64,000 nucleotides of DNA from Variovorax paradoxus. GTDB taxonomy: Bacteria; Pseudomonadota; Gammaproteobacteria; Burkholderiales; Burkholderiaceae_C. Shown here piece by piece: positions 47,171 through 54,861 of the stretch. Within the stretch, counting starts at the first letter, position 1. Every line of letters starts with the position of its first letter. Made by a program: the position numbers and the translations under genes. The notes beneath the pieces are model-generated. The model ran no database searches, was not told the DNA's origin, and was given only the letters and a program-made list of their open reading frames with translations. Location of the stretch: contig NZ_JAGGNU010000055.1 of assembly GCF_018614915.1 (NCBI RefSeq), forward strand, positions 182,482 to 246,481, written 5' to 3'.

Positions 47171-48943
47171 TCAACCGAAGGTGAACGCGTAGGCCTGCGC
47201 GCCGGCATCGAGGAACTCGATCTCGAACAGGCGCTCCCTCGCGCTCGCCGCCTGGCGAACCAGCTGGTACAGGCGCTGCCCGTCGATGGTTCCGTGGCCC
47301 TGGGCGTCGACGTCGAAGCCGTGGTCCGCGAGCGGCGGCTTGCCGTCCACCAGCACCCTGAAGCGGACGGGCTTGCCTTCGGCCGCGGGGCCGAGCACCA
47401 GGTGCAGGTCGCGCGCATGAAAGCGATGGGCGATGCGGCCGCCGGCCTGGTTCAAGAGCGCGCGCTCGCGCTCCACGGTCCAGTCGCCGGCGAGCGCCCA
47501 CTGGTTCGTCCGCAACACCGAGGCACCCTGGTAGGCCTTCGCGCGATCGCCGGCAATGCCGCCCGGCGAGGCGAAGTTGCGCGCGCGTTCCCAGCCCAGA
47601 TAGGCCTCGCCCGACAAGGCCGGCGAAGCGCCTGGCGCGGCCTCCACGCCCCGGCCCTGCGGCGCGACCAGGCCGGCCGGAACCTGGGGCCGCCCCGCCT
47701 CGGCCAGCAGTTGCTGGATGACCTGCTCCGATCGCTGGTACTGGTTCTCGCCGAAGTGGTGGTGGCGGATGCGCCCCTCGGCATCGATGAAATAGAACGC
47801 GGGCCAGGCCTGGTTGTCGAAGCGGCGCCAGATGGCAAAGTCGTTGTCGACGGCGACCGGAAAGCCGATGTCCAGGTCCTTGACCGCGCGGCGCACGTTG
47901 GCAGTGCGCTTCTCGAAGGCGAACTCGGGCGCATGCACGCCGATGACCACCAGGCCCGCATCCTTGTACTTCTCCGCCCAGGCGCGAAGGTAGGGCAGCG
48001 TGCGCAGGCAGTTGATGCACGAGTAGGTCCAGAAGTCGACCAGCACCACCTTGCCGCGCAGGCCTTCGGGCGTCAGCGGGGCGGCGTTGATCCATTCGGT
48101 CGCCCCTGCGAGCGAAGGGAAGCTGCCCTCGGTGCCGAGCACGCGTTCGGGCGCCGCCTCGCGCGTGGCGCCCACCGGCGCCAGGCCGGTGTCGCTGCGC
48201 GGCGGCTGCGGCCTCTGGATGTCGAGCTTGTCGACCAGCGCCTGCTCCAGCGCCGAGGTGGTGCCGTAGGAAAGGCGGGCGAGCACGCCGGTGTCCAGGC
48301 CCAGCGCGATGGCGCCGACCCCCACCAGCACGGCCGCGCCGGCGGCGCGCCGGATCCACTCGCCCGTGTGGAGCGATCCCTTCATCGCCGAGAACAGGCG
48401 GCCGCCGAAGAGCAGCGCCGCGGCCAGCGAGGTGCACGCGCCGGCGGCGTAGGCCAGCAGCAGCAGCGAGGTGCCGGCGCTGGCGCCGTTGAGTGCCGCG
48501 CTGGTCAGGATCAAGCCGAGGATCGGACCCGCGCAAGGCGCCCACAGCAGGCCGGTGCCGACGCCCAGCAGGAGCGGCGAAAGAAGGGAGGCGCGTGCGG
48601 CCGTCCCTTCCGCCGGCGGCTGCGACAGCCGGATGCCGAGCGCCACGAGCGGCCTGCTCATCCGGTCGGCCAGGGCCGGGAACAGCAGCGTGGCGCCGAA
48701 CACGCCCAGGAGCGCGATCGCCGCGTAGCGCCCGTACTGGTTGAGCTCGACCACCCAGCTGCCGCCCACCGCGGCCAGCGAAGCGATGGCCGCAAAGGCG
48801 ATCGCCATGCCCAAGAGCAAGGGCAGGCCGTGCGAGCGGAACGATCGATCGGCACGCGCGAACACGAAAGGGAGCACCGGCAGGATGCACGGGCTCAGGA
48901 TGGTGAGCACGCCTCCCAGGTAGGCGACGATAAGGATGAGCAT
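47171..48943 (-). CDS. dipZ: DipZ-type thiol-disulfide protein: CcdA/DsbD membrane domain plus thioredoxin domain
   Basis: A 590-residue membrane protein. Residues 1 to about 220 are a CcdA/DsbD-like domain with six helices and the two electron-carrying cysteines C19 (SPCILPV) and C137 (WAPCAGP). Residues about 285-420 form a periplasmic TlpA/thioredoxin domain with C309-x-x-C312 (WTYSCINCLRTLPY) and the insert HAPEFAFEK. The C-terminal about 150 residues form a beta-rich domain typical of DipZ. It would carry reducing power from cytosolic thioredoxin to periplasmic partners. It lies 26 bases downstream of the histidine kinase on the same strand. The TlpA-like protein at 54137 shares its CINC and PEFAFEK segments. 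Confidence 0.88.
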   Translation of the reverse strand: MLILIVAYLGGVLTILSPCILPVLPFVFARADRSFRSHGLPLLLGMAIAFAAIASLAAVGGSWVVELNQYGRYAAIALLGVFGATLLFPALADRMSRPLVALGIRLSQPPAEGTAARASLLSPLLLGVGTGLLWAPCAGPILGLILTSAALNGASAGTSLLLLAYAAGACTSLAAALLFGGRLFSAMKGSLHTGEWIRRAAGAAVLVGVGAIALGLDTGVLARLSYGTTSALEQALVDKLDIQRPQPPRSDTGLAPVGATREAAPERVLGTEGSFPSLAGATEWINAAPLTPEGLRGKVVLVDFWTYSCINCLRTLPYLRAWAEKYKDAGLVVIGVHAPEFAFEKRTANVRRAVKDLDIGFPVAVDNDFAIWRRFDNQAWPAFYFIDAEGRIRHHHFGENQYQRSEQVIQQLLAEAGRPQVPAGLVAPQGRGVEAAPGASPALSGEAYLGWERARNFASPGGIAGDRAKAYQGASVLRTNQWALAGDWTVERERALLNQAGGRIAHRFHARDLHLVLGPAAEGKPVRFRVLVDGKPPLADHGFDVDAQGHGTIDGQRLYQLVRQAASARERLFEIEFLDAGAQAYAFTFG

Positions 48944-48969
48944 GGTGTGTCTCGCTGAATGCGCGGCCC

Positions 48970-50316
48970 TCAGGCCGCGCTGGTCTTGAACAGGGTCAGG
49001 CTGGCTTCGAGGCCGCCTTCGCTGCGGTTTTGCAGGCGCAGCTCCGCACCCATCGCCATGGCGAGCTGGTGCGCGATGGCGAGCCCCAGGCCGGTGCCGC
49101 CGGTGCTCCGGTTGCGCGAGCCTTCGACCCGGTAGAAGGGCTTGAGCACGGCTTCGAGCTCCTCGGGCGGAATCCCCGGGCCGTCGTCGAGCACCGCGAC
49201 GACGAGCCGGTCCGCGCCGACCTGCACCCGCACGCTCACGTCGCTGCCGAACTTCAGCGCGTTGTCGACCAGGTTCATGAGAATGCGGCGCAGGGCGTTC
49301 GGGCGCGTCACGATCGGCCCGTCGATGCGCCCTTCCAGCCGCACCTGCTGGCCCGAGTCCTCGTAGTCGGCGACCATGCTTTCGAGCAGCGCGTCGGCAT
49401 CGATGCGGCACGGCGGCTCGGTGGCGCCGTGCAGCGTGCGCGCATAGGTGACGCCTTCTCTCACCAGCGCGTGCATGGCATCGAGGTCCTGCCGGAACTT
49501 CAGCTGGTCGCGCTCGTTGTCCATCATCTCGGTGCGCAGCCGCATGCGGGTGATCGGCGTCTGCAGATCGTGCGAGATCGCCGCCAGGATCTCCACGCGC
49601 TCGGCCATGTAGCCGGCAATCCGCCGCTGCATGGCGTTGAAAGCGCGCGCCGCGTGCGCCACCTCGGTGGGGCCTTCCTCGCCGAGCTGGCGGGCCTTCA
49701 GGTCCGGTCCGAGTTCATCCGCCGCCGCGGCGAGCCGGGCCAGCGGCCGCGTGACCAGGCGGACCGCGAACCAGGCGCAGATCGCCAGCACCGCGAGCTG
49801 GACCAGCAGCACCCACACCACCCAGTTCGACACCGGCATGCCGACCCGCCTGGCATCCACGATCACCGAGCTGCCGTCCGTCAGCTTCACCTGGATGCGA
49901 AGCCGGTCGTTCCCTGGCGTGGCCTGCGCCAGCTTCAGCACCTCGAAGGGATGCAGCGCGTTGACCAGGGCCGCAGCGAACTCCCGCGCTGTCGGCGAAG
50001 CGGGCTCGGGGCCTTCCACGCTGCCGCCTTGCATGAAGCGGTAGTTGCGCCGCTCCAGCCGGCCGAACCAGCTTTCGCGCTCGGCGGCAGGCAGGCGGTC
50101 GAGGATGGCGATCGAGCTGGCGATGTCGCGTTCGATGCCGCTCATCATCAGCTCGCGCAGCGCCATGCCGCGCTCGTAGCGAATCGCCGCGAAGGTCAGA
50201 AGCTGCGCGATCGCGAGGCCCACCACGATGATCAGCGTCACGCGGGAGAACAGGGTGCGCGGGAGCAGCCGGCGCCAGCCGATCTGCTTCGCGGTTTGAC
50301 TTGCTGGCGTGGACAT
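48970..50316 (-). CDS. Sensor histidine kinase (EnvZ/RstB-like architecture)
   Basis: A 448-residue membrane sensor. It has TM1 at about residues 24-46, a periplasmic domain of about 115 residues, TM2 at about 164-186, HAMP, and a HisKA dimerisation helix with the phospho-accepting H249 in AAISHDLQTPITRMRLR. The HATPase domain has the N box NLVDNALKFG, G1 DDGPGIPPEE and G2 GTGLGLAIAHQL. It is encoded between ohr (21 bases upstream) and dipZ on the same strand, and its probable partner regulator is the divergent gene at 51013. The gene neighbourhood suggests that it senses oxidative or thiol stress in the periplasm; this is inference. Confidence 0.9.
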   Translation of the reverse strand: MSTPASQTAKQIGWRRLLPRTLFSRVTLIIVVGLAIAQLLTFAAIRYERGMALRELMMSGIERDIASSIAILDRLPAAERESWFGRLERRNYRFMQGGSVEGPEPASPTAREFAAALVNALHPFEVLKLAQATPGNDRLRIQVKLTDGSSVIVDARRVGMPVSNWVVWVLLVQLAVLAICAWFAVRLVTRPLARLAAAADELGPDLKARQLGEEGPTEVAHAARAFNAMQRRIAGYMAERVEILAAISHDLQTPITRMRLRTEMMDNERDQLKFRQDLDAMHALVREGVTYARTLHGATEPPCRIDADALLESMVADYEDSGQQVRLEGRIDGPIVTRPNALRRILMNLVDNALKFGSDVSVRVQVGADRLVVAVLDDGPGIPPEELEAVLKPFYRVEGSRNRSTGGTGLGLAIAHQLAMAMGAELRLQNRSEGGLEASLTLFKTSAA

Positions 50317-50337
50317 GGCGTAGCTTATAGACCCGGA

Positions 50338-50754
50338 TCAGGCGACGTGGATGGTGACGTCGATGTTGCCCCGCGTCGCCTTGGAGTACGGGCAGGTCTG
50401 GTGCGCGGCGTCGGCCAGGGCCTGGGCGACCTCGCGGTCCACGCCCGGGATGCTGACGTTGAGGCGGGCCTGCAGGAAGTAACCGGTGCCGGCGGTGCCC
50501 AGGTCCACTTCGGCGTCGACCGCCAGGTCCTTCGGGAGAGCGACCTTCATCTGCTTGGCCGCGATCCCCATCGCGCCGATGAAGCAGGCCGACCAGCCGG
50601 CAGCAAACAGCTGCTCGGGATTGGTGCCGCTGCCTGCGGTGCCGGGCGACGACAGCTGGATGTCCAGCCGGCCATCGGAGCTGCGGGAGTTGCCTTCCCG
50701 GCCGCCCGAGGTGTGGGTCTTGCCGGTGTAGAGGACTTTTTCGATCTTGGTCAT
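50338..50754 (-). CDS. ohr: Organic hydroperoxide resistance protein (Ohr/OsmC family)
   Basis: A 138-residue thiol peroxidase that reduces organic hydroperoxides using lipoylated proteins in its family. The reactive cysteines are C57 (GWSACFIGAM) and C121 (HQTCPYSKATRGN), at the usual Ohr spacing, and the catalytic arginine is expected in the N-terminal GREGNSRS segment. The length matches Ohr rather than OsmC. The ATG at 50754 starts MTKIEKVLYTGKTHT, as in the family. No MarR-type OhrR gene is adjacent; instead it leads into a histidine kinase gene and has the direct-repeat motif 87 bases upstream, so control by the two-component system is likely. Confidence 0.93.
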   Translation of the reverse strand: MTKIEKVLYTGKTHTSGGREGNSRSSDGRLDIQLSSPGTAGSGTNPEQLFAAGWSACFIGAMGIAAKQMKVALPKDLAVDAEVDLGTAGTGYFLQARLNVSIPGVDREVAQALADAAHQTCPYSKATRGNIDVTIHVA

Positions 50755-50840
50755 GATGGGGTTCCTTGGTGAGATCAGCAGATGAACGGGGTCTGCGGAA
50801 GCGATTGTTGGGGGCGTACACCCCGAGCGGCGCGCGCTTC

Positions 50841-50858
50841 GTATGCCTGTGTATCCGG
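50841..50858 (+). promoter_or_regulatory. Direct-repeat motif copy 1 (upstream of ohr)
   Basis: GTATGCCTGTGTATCCGG contains GTAT twice exactly 10 bases apart, the helical spacing of tandem OmpR-family binding sites. It begins 87 bases before the first base of the ohr start codon. Confidence 0.65.
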
Positions 50859-50923
50859 GCCGGTTTTCAGCACAGTAAATTTCATTGCCGGCCGACCGAA
50901 ACAAAGTGTCGTGGCCGGCAGCG

Positions 50924-50941
50924 CCGGATACTTGGGCATAC
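50924..50941 (-). promoter_or_regulatory. Direct-repeat motif copy 2 (upstream of response regulator)
   Basis: CCGGATACTTGGGCATAC on the plus strand is the inverted form of copy 1: its reverse complement matches GTATGCC, the second GTAT and CCGG, differing only in the three bases between. It ends 72 bases before the start of the response-regulator gene and has the same orientation relative to that gene as copy 1 has to ohr. Confidence 0.65.
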
Positions 50942-51012
50942 AAAGGTGCAGCGCCGGCGCCGGGAGCGGACTACATTGCGCTGACGCGCCTTGCGTACGA
51001 AACCGCACTGCC

Positions 51013-51753
51013 ATGACCCCGAAGCCCAACGACCACATCCTCATCGTCGACGACGACCGCGAAATCCGCGAGCTGCTCAGCACCTACCTGGTCAAGAACG
51101 GCCTGCGCGTCGTCGCGGTGCCGACCGGCCGGCACATGCGCGCGGCGCTGGAGAGCTCGGGCCCCTTCGACCTGATCATCCTCGACCTGATGCTGCCGGG
51201 CGAGGACGGCCTCACGCTGTGCCGCGACCTGCGCACGGGCAAGTACAAGGCCACGCCCATCCTGATGCTGACCGCGCGCAGCGAGGAGGCCGACCGCATC
51301 CTCGGCCTCGAGATGGGCGCCGACGACTACCTGGCCAAGCCCTTCTCCGCCCGCGAACTGCTGGCGCGCATCCGCGCCGTGATGCGCCGGACCCGGATGC
51401 TGCCGCCCAACATGGGCGGGGCGGAGTCGGCGCAGAAGCTGGCCTTCGGCGAATGGCAGGTCGACACCATTGCGCGGCACCTGGTCGACGACAGCGGCAC
51501 GATGGTTGCCCTGAGCGGCGCCGAGTACCGGCTCTTGCGCATCTTCCTCGACCATCCGCAGAAAGTGCTGAGCCGCGACCAGCTGCTGGGCCTGACCCAG
51601 GGCCGCGAGGCGGAGCTCTTCGAGCGCTCGATCGACCTGCTGGTGAGCCGGCTGCGGCAACGGCTGCGCGACGATGCGCGCGAGCCCCGCTACATCAAGA
51701 CCGTGCGCAGCGAAGGCTACGTTTTCGCGTCGGCGGTGGAGGCGCTGGACTAG
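51013..51753 (+). CDS. OmpR-family response regulator
   Basis: A 246-residue regulator. The receiver domain has the acidic pocket D13-D14-D15, the phospho-acceptor D58 (LIILDLMLPGEDG), T88 (MLTARS) and K109 (DYLAKPFSA). The C-terminal winged-helix domain runs from about residue 140 (LSGAEYRLLRIFLDHPQKVLSR) to RYIKTVRSEGYVF. The ATG at 51013 starts the domain directly; the open frame upstream is the promoter region with the motif copies. It is divergent from ohr and the histidine kinase, which is probably its partner. It meets the thioesterase gene tail to tail. Confidence 0.92.
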   Translation: MTPKPNDHILIVDDDREIRELLSTYLVKNGLRVVAVPTGRHMRAALESSGPFDLIILDLMLPGEDGLTLCRDLRTGKYKATPILMLTARSEEADRILGLEMGADDYLAKPFSARELLARIRAVMRRTRMLPPNMGGAESAQKLAFGEWQVDTIARHLVDDSGTMVALSGAEYRLLRIFLDHPQKVLSRDQLLGLTQGREAELFERSIDLLVSRLRQRLRDDAREPRYIKTVRSEGYVFASAVEALD

Positions 51754-52172
51754 GGCGACGGCGGCGCTACCGGCACCAGGATCGCATTGCCGGTCGCAAC
51801 CAGCTTGTCGGCTTGCCCGTCGACGTTTTCGCCCTCGGCGTAGAGCTCCGCCGTCGCGAACACCTGCTTGCGCCCGGCCTTCACCACGCGCCCGCGCACC
51901 ACGAAACGGCGCCCCACGGCGGGCGCCATGCAGTTGACCGAGAAATGCGACGCGAGCACGCGGCCCGACACGGTCGCGGCAGCGAAGCCGCAGGCCGTGT
52001 CCAGCAGGGCCGCGATGAGCCCGGCATGCAGAAAGCCCGCGTACTGGCCCATGTCGCCGGCGCGCCACTGCATGCGCAGCTCGGCTTCTCCGGCTTCCGC
52101 GCGGGTCACCTCGAAACCAGCCCAGCGATTGAAGCTGGCGGTCCGGTTGATGGCTTGAATCGCTTCGAGCAT
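51750..52172 (-). CDS. PaaI-like hot-dog thioesterase
   Basis: A 140-residue hot-dog-fold protein, probably an acyl-CoA thioesterase. The typical segment GQYAGFLHAGLIAALLDTACGFAAATVSG (HAGLIAALLDTACG is the core) holds the catalytic aspartate region, and LASHFSVNCMAPA follows. The ATG at 52172 is chosen because AGGAGGG stands 6-7 bases upstream. It overlaps the end of the response regulator by four bases and follows the tannase-like gene by 118 bases on the same strand. The substrate is unknown. Confidence 0.85.
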   Translation of the reverse strand: MLEAIQAINRTASFNRWAGFEVTRAEAGEAELRMQWRAGDMGQYAGFLHAGLIAALLDTACGFAAATVSGRVLASHFSVNCMAPAVGRRFVVRGRVVKAGRKQVFATAELYAEGENVDGQADKLVATGNAILVPVAPPSP

Positions 52173-52290
52173 GGCTGCCCTCCTGTTTCGGAAACCTGAA
52201 GGAGCAATGTACGAACTGCGAACGCTTGCCAGGGTCACCGACGAGACGCCGTGTCGCCAGGCAGTTGCCTATGCGACATCGGGCCGGGCA

Positions 52291-54003
52291 TCAAGGTCGG
52301 GATGGCACGCAGGTGTAGCTGGCATCCAGAGACCGCTCGCCGCCCTTGAAATGCGGATAGTGGGGGTAGCGGCACATGGGACGCGAGGCAAGCAGCGTGA
52401 ATGGGGACACGGGCGCCTTCACTGTTTGCACCAGCGCATCCGCCGGGGCGACGCCGGTGGTGGCCCATTTGTCCAAAGGATCGAGCAGATCGACCATCGT
52501 CGGCACGGCCGATCCGTCGGTCACGCTTGACGCATGGCCGGTGTGGGTCGAAGCAGGCGAGACGTAAAGGCGCGCGGAGCGCTCCACGGTCGACTGCCCC
52601 AGCCTGGCGGCCACCGATGCGAAGTAGTTGATGCCGGCTTGCGGACTCTGCGCCAGATCGCTCATGTTCTCTCGCATGATCAGCTTGCCGCCGCGAGCGA
52701 AGAAGACGGAGAGATCCGGGTTCGTCGAGTCGATGATCTCGGACACCTGCTGAACGCGCGCCTTGAAGTTGGCAGGGTCGTAGGTGCGCACATCGAAGTC
52801 GGCATCTCTTGCGACGAAGAACTTCACGAAGTTGGATCCGTAAAGCCAATACTGGCTCGCCGTCGCTGCGTTCGACGGCTCGGTCGGATTCGCCGTGCCG
52901 GTGACCCAGCGCGTCATGGTCGTGTTGACCGGATCGGGCGTGGTCTCATTGCCGTAGAACCATTGCGGATAGCTCATGAGGCCGTTGGCCAGCGGAAACG
53001 GAAAGACATTCGGAGAATGCACCGACCGCACCATCGCGATCTGCGCGTCCGAAAGACAATCGTCGCCCGCGTCGGCACCGGCATTGCAGCGCAAGGCCTG
53101 CAGATCGATCCGGGGCTGGCAGGCGAGATAGTTGCTGACGACGCCATCCGCGACGCCATCCAATGCGTCGCAGCGATCGGACACGAACTTCGCCAATGTG
53201 CGCACCTTGGCCGGATTCATCCAGCCGCCGCTGAATTGCGGCACCGTGCGCGGGATGTAAGACTGGAAAAGCATCGACAGCTGCACCACAGGCACGACGC
53301 TCACGACGCCGTCGTAGTCGTTCGGAAAGCGCTGCGCCATCGTCAAGCCTTCGCGGCCGCCTTCGGAGCCGCCGAAGTAATAGACCTTGGCGGGCGCCTG
53401 CGCATAGTAGATGCGCATCAGCGCCACCGCCACGTCGCGCGTCTTCTTGTACGAGGCATAGCCGTAGTTGACGAGCATCTCCTCGTTCATGCCGAACTGA
53501 CCGATGCTGTTGGCCGCGAAGGCGCTCGCCTGATGGCCGGAGTCGGTACCCAGCGTGACATAGCCGCGCGTGAGCGGCAGGAGGTCGTCCGGTGCGGCAT
53601 CGCGCAAGGGCGCCAGGCCGGTCGTGAGGATTCCGTTGTAGCCGCCGCCGCCATACTGCAAGACCTTGCGATTCCACGCGCTTGGCAGATTGACCTGGAA
53701 GTTGATTCGCTGTGCGGCAGGATCGACGGGCGCGATGCTGCCGAGGACCTGGCAGTAGTCCGGCATGGCGGGCCTCGTTCTCGATCCGGATGCCGTCCAT
53801 TCCGAGGCCGGCACGAAAGAGGCTGCCGTGATGCTTGCATTGCCGCTGGGCAAGCCGATCAGGGCGTGCGCGATGGTCTGATCCTTGAGCGCCGCGCACG
53901 CGCCCTTGAGATCGGCAGCGACGGGCGCAACAAGGCTGTGGCGGCTGCTGCATGCAGCCATGCACAGGGAAAGCGCCGCAACGGCGATCGCACATGCACG
54001 CAT
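52291..54003 (-). CDS. Tannase/feruloyl esterase-family lipoprotein
   Basis: A 570-residue exported protein of the tannase/FaeB family, which cleaves esters of gallic or ferulic acid. A signal peptide ends in a lipobox (LCMAAC, Cys18), so it is probably a lipoprotein. The nucleophile is S213 in YYFGGSEGGREG, and the calcium-site-like CDALDGVADGVVSN and the late THTGHASS (histidine region) are present. In most members, cysteines next to the catalytic serine and histidine form a disulfide (CS-D-HC motif). Here both are replaced (G before S213, A after the histidine). The mature protein is close to family length. Substrate not predictable. Confidence 0.85.
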   Translation of the reverse strand: MRACAIAVAALSLCMAACSSRHSLVAPVAADLKGACAALKDQTIAHALIGLPSGNASITAASFVPASEWTASGSRTRPAMPDYCQVLGSIAPVDPAAQRINFQVNLPSAWNRKVLQYGGGGYNGILTTGLAPLRDAAPDDLLPLTRGYVTLGTDSGHQASAFAANSIGQFGMNEEMLVNYGYASYKKTRDVAVALMRIYYAQAPAKVYYFGGSEGGREGLTMAQRFPNDYDGVVSVVPVVQLSMLFQSYIPRTVPQFSGGWMNPAKVRTLAKFVSDRCDALDGVADGVVSNYLACQPRIDLQALRCNAGADAGDDCLSDAQIAMVRSVHSPNVFPFPLANGLMSYPQWFYGNETTPDPVNTTMTRWVTGTANPTEPSNAATASQYWLYGSNFVKFFVARDADFDVRTYDPANFKARVQQVSEIIDSTNPDLSVFFARGGKLIMRENMSDLAQSPQAGINYFASVAARLGQSTVERSARLYVSPASTHTGHASSVTDGSAVPTMVDLLDPLDKWATTGVAPADALVQTVKAPVSPFTLLASRPMCRYPHYPHFKGGERSLDASYTCVPSRP

Positions 54004-54018
54004 GGGGAGGTCTCCTTT

Positions 54019-54135
54019 TTATTCGTGTGTAGCTTGCGGCCGGCGCGCCGCGATGCAGTGGCAGGTGAGCGGATTGCGGACCTCGTGCGAGATGCCGCCC
54101 GCCAGGAAGAGCAGGGCTAACCAGATCTTCTTCAT
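54019..54135 (-). CDS. Small ORF (38 aa) with a histidine-kinase H-box-like segment
   Basis: Reading on the minus strand, one base after the tlpA-like stop (TGA-C-ATG), a 38-codon frame starts MKKIWLALLFLAGG and continues ISHEVRNPLTCHC, ending at a TAA. The part GISHEVRNPLT is exactly the H-box pattern of histidine kinases. The front half looks like a signal peptide or one membrane helix. There is no ribosome site of its own, but translation could be coupled to the gene before it. It may be a decayed piece of a sensor kinase or a genuine micropeptide. Confidence 0.35.
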   Translation of the reverse strand: MKKIWLALLFLAGGISHEVRNPLTCHCIAARRPQATHE

Positions 54136-54136
54136 G

Positions 54137-54697
54137 TCAGGAGCCCGCGCGCGGCTTCTCGGCCAGAAGGGCCTGGATCTTCTTCTCGGTTTCGCCATAG
54201 CGGCCCTCGCCGAAATGCGAGTAGACGATCTTGCCTTCCTTGTCGATCAGGTAGACGGCAGGCCAGTAGTGGTTGTTGAAAGCCTTCCAGGTCGCGTAGC
54301 TGTTGTCCTGGGCGACGGCGTGCCTGATCTGCAGCTTCTTGATGGCCTCCTGCACGTTCTTGGTGGATTTCTCGAACGCGAATTCCGGCGTGTGCACGCC
54401 CACCACGACCAGGCCCTGGTCCTTGTACTTCTCGTGCCAGCCCTGGACGTAGGGCAGATGGTTGAGGCAGTTGATGCAGGTGTAGGTCCAGAAGTCGACG
54501 AGCACGACCTTGCCGCGCAGCTCCTCGAGCTTCAGGGGCTCCGAGTTGAGCCACGCGTCGATCTTCTGGAACGCCGGCGCGGGCCGGGTCTCGCCCGCAG
54601 GCGTGTCGCCGCCCGCAGGAGGCGCGGCAAAGGTGAGGGCAGCGACCGACGCGGCGGCGGCCACGACGAGTGGAAGTGCGATGGATCGAATGTTCAT
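54137..54697 (-). CDS. TlpA-like periplasmic thioredoxin-family protein
   Basis: A 186-residue exported thiol-disulfide protein. A signal peptide ends near ALTFAAPPAG (residue about 26); the thioredoxin-fold domain has C74-x-x-C77 in WTYTCINCLNHLPY and the segments HTPEFAFEKSTKNVQ and AVYLIDKEGKIVYSHFGEG. It is the same kind of domain as in DipZ at 47171, to which it is clearly paralogous, and DipZ could be its electron donor. The ATG at 54697 gives the complete signal peptide. The direct-repeat motif found before ohr lies 86 bases upstream. The function is probably reduction of periplasmic thiols. Confidence 0.88.
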   Translation of the reverse strand: MNIRSIALPLVVAAAASVAALTFAAPPAGGDTPAGETRPAPAFQKIDAWLNSEPLKLEELRGKVVLVDFWTYTCINCLNHLPYVQGWHEKYKDQGLVVVGVHTPEFAFEKSTKNVQEAIKKLQIRHAVAQDNSYATWKAFNNHYWPAVYLIDKEGKIVYSHFGEGRYGETEKKIQALLAEKPRAGS

Positions 54698-54782
54698 GAT
54701 GAGGGCCTTCGAGCGAGTGAGGTGGAATTGACTCGGAACGGCCGGATTCTTGGCCACCTTCCGCCTCGCCGGCACATGTTGC

Positions 54783-54799
54783 GTATGCCTCTGTATCGG
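54783..54799 (+). promoter_or_regulatory. Direct-repeat motif copy 3 (upstream of tlpA-like gene)
   Basis: GTATGCCTCTGTATCGG repeats the motif of the ohr promoter with GTAT again twice at 10-base spacing. It begins 86 bases before the start codon of the tlpA-like gene, in the same orientation relative to its gene as copies 1 and 2. Confidence 0.65.
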
Positions 54800-54861
54800 C
54801 GCGGGCGATCCACACACTACGTTTCCCGATCGGTACTCTGCGCTTTTCCCGAGCCTTTGTC

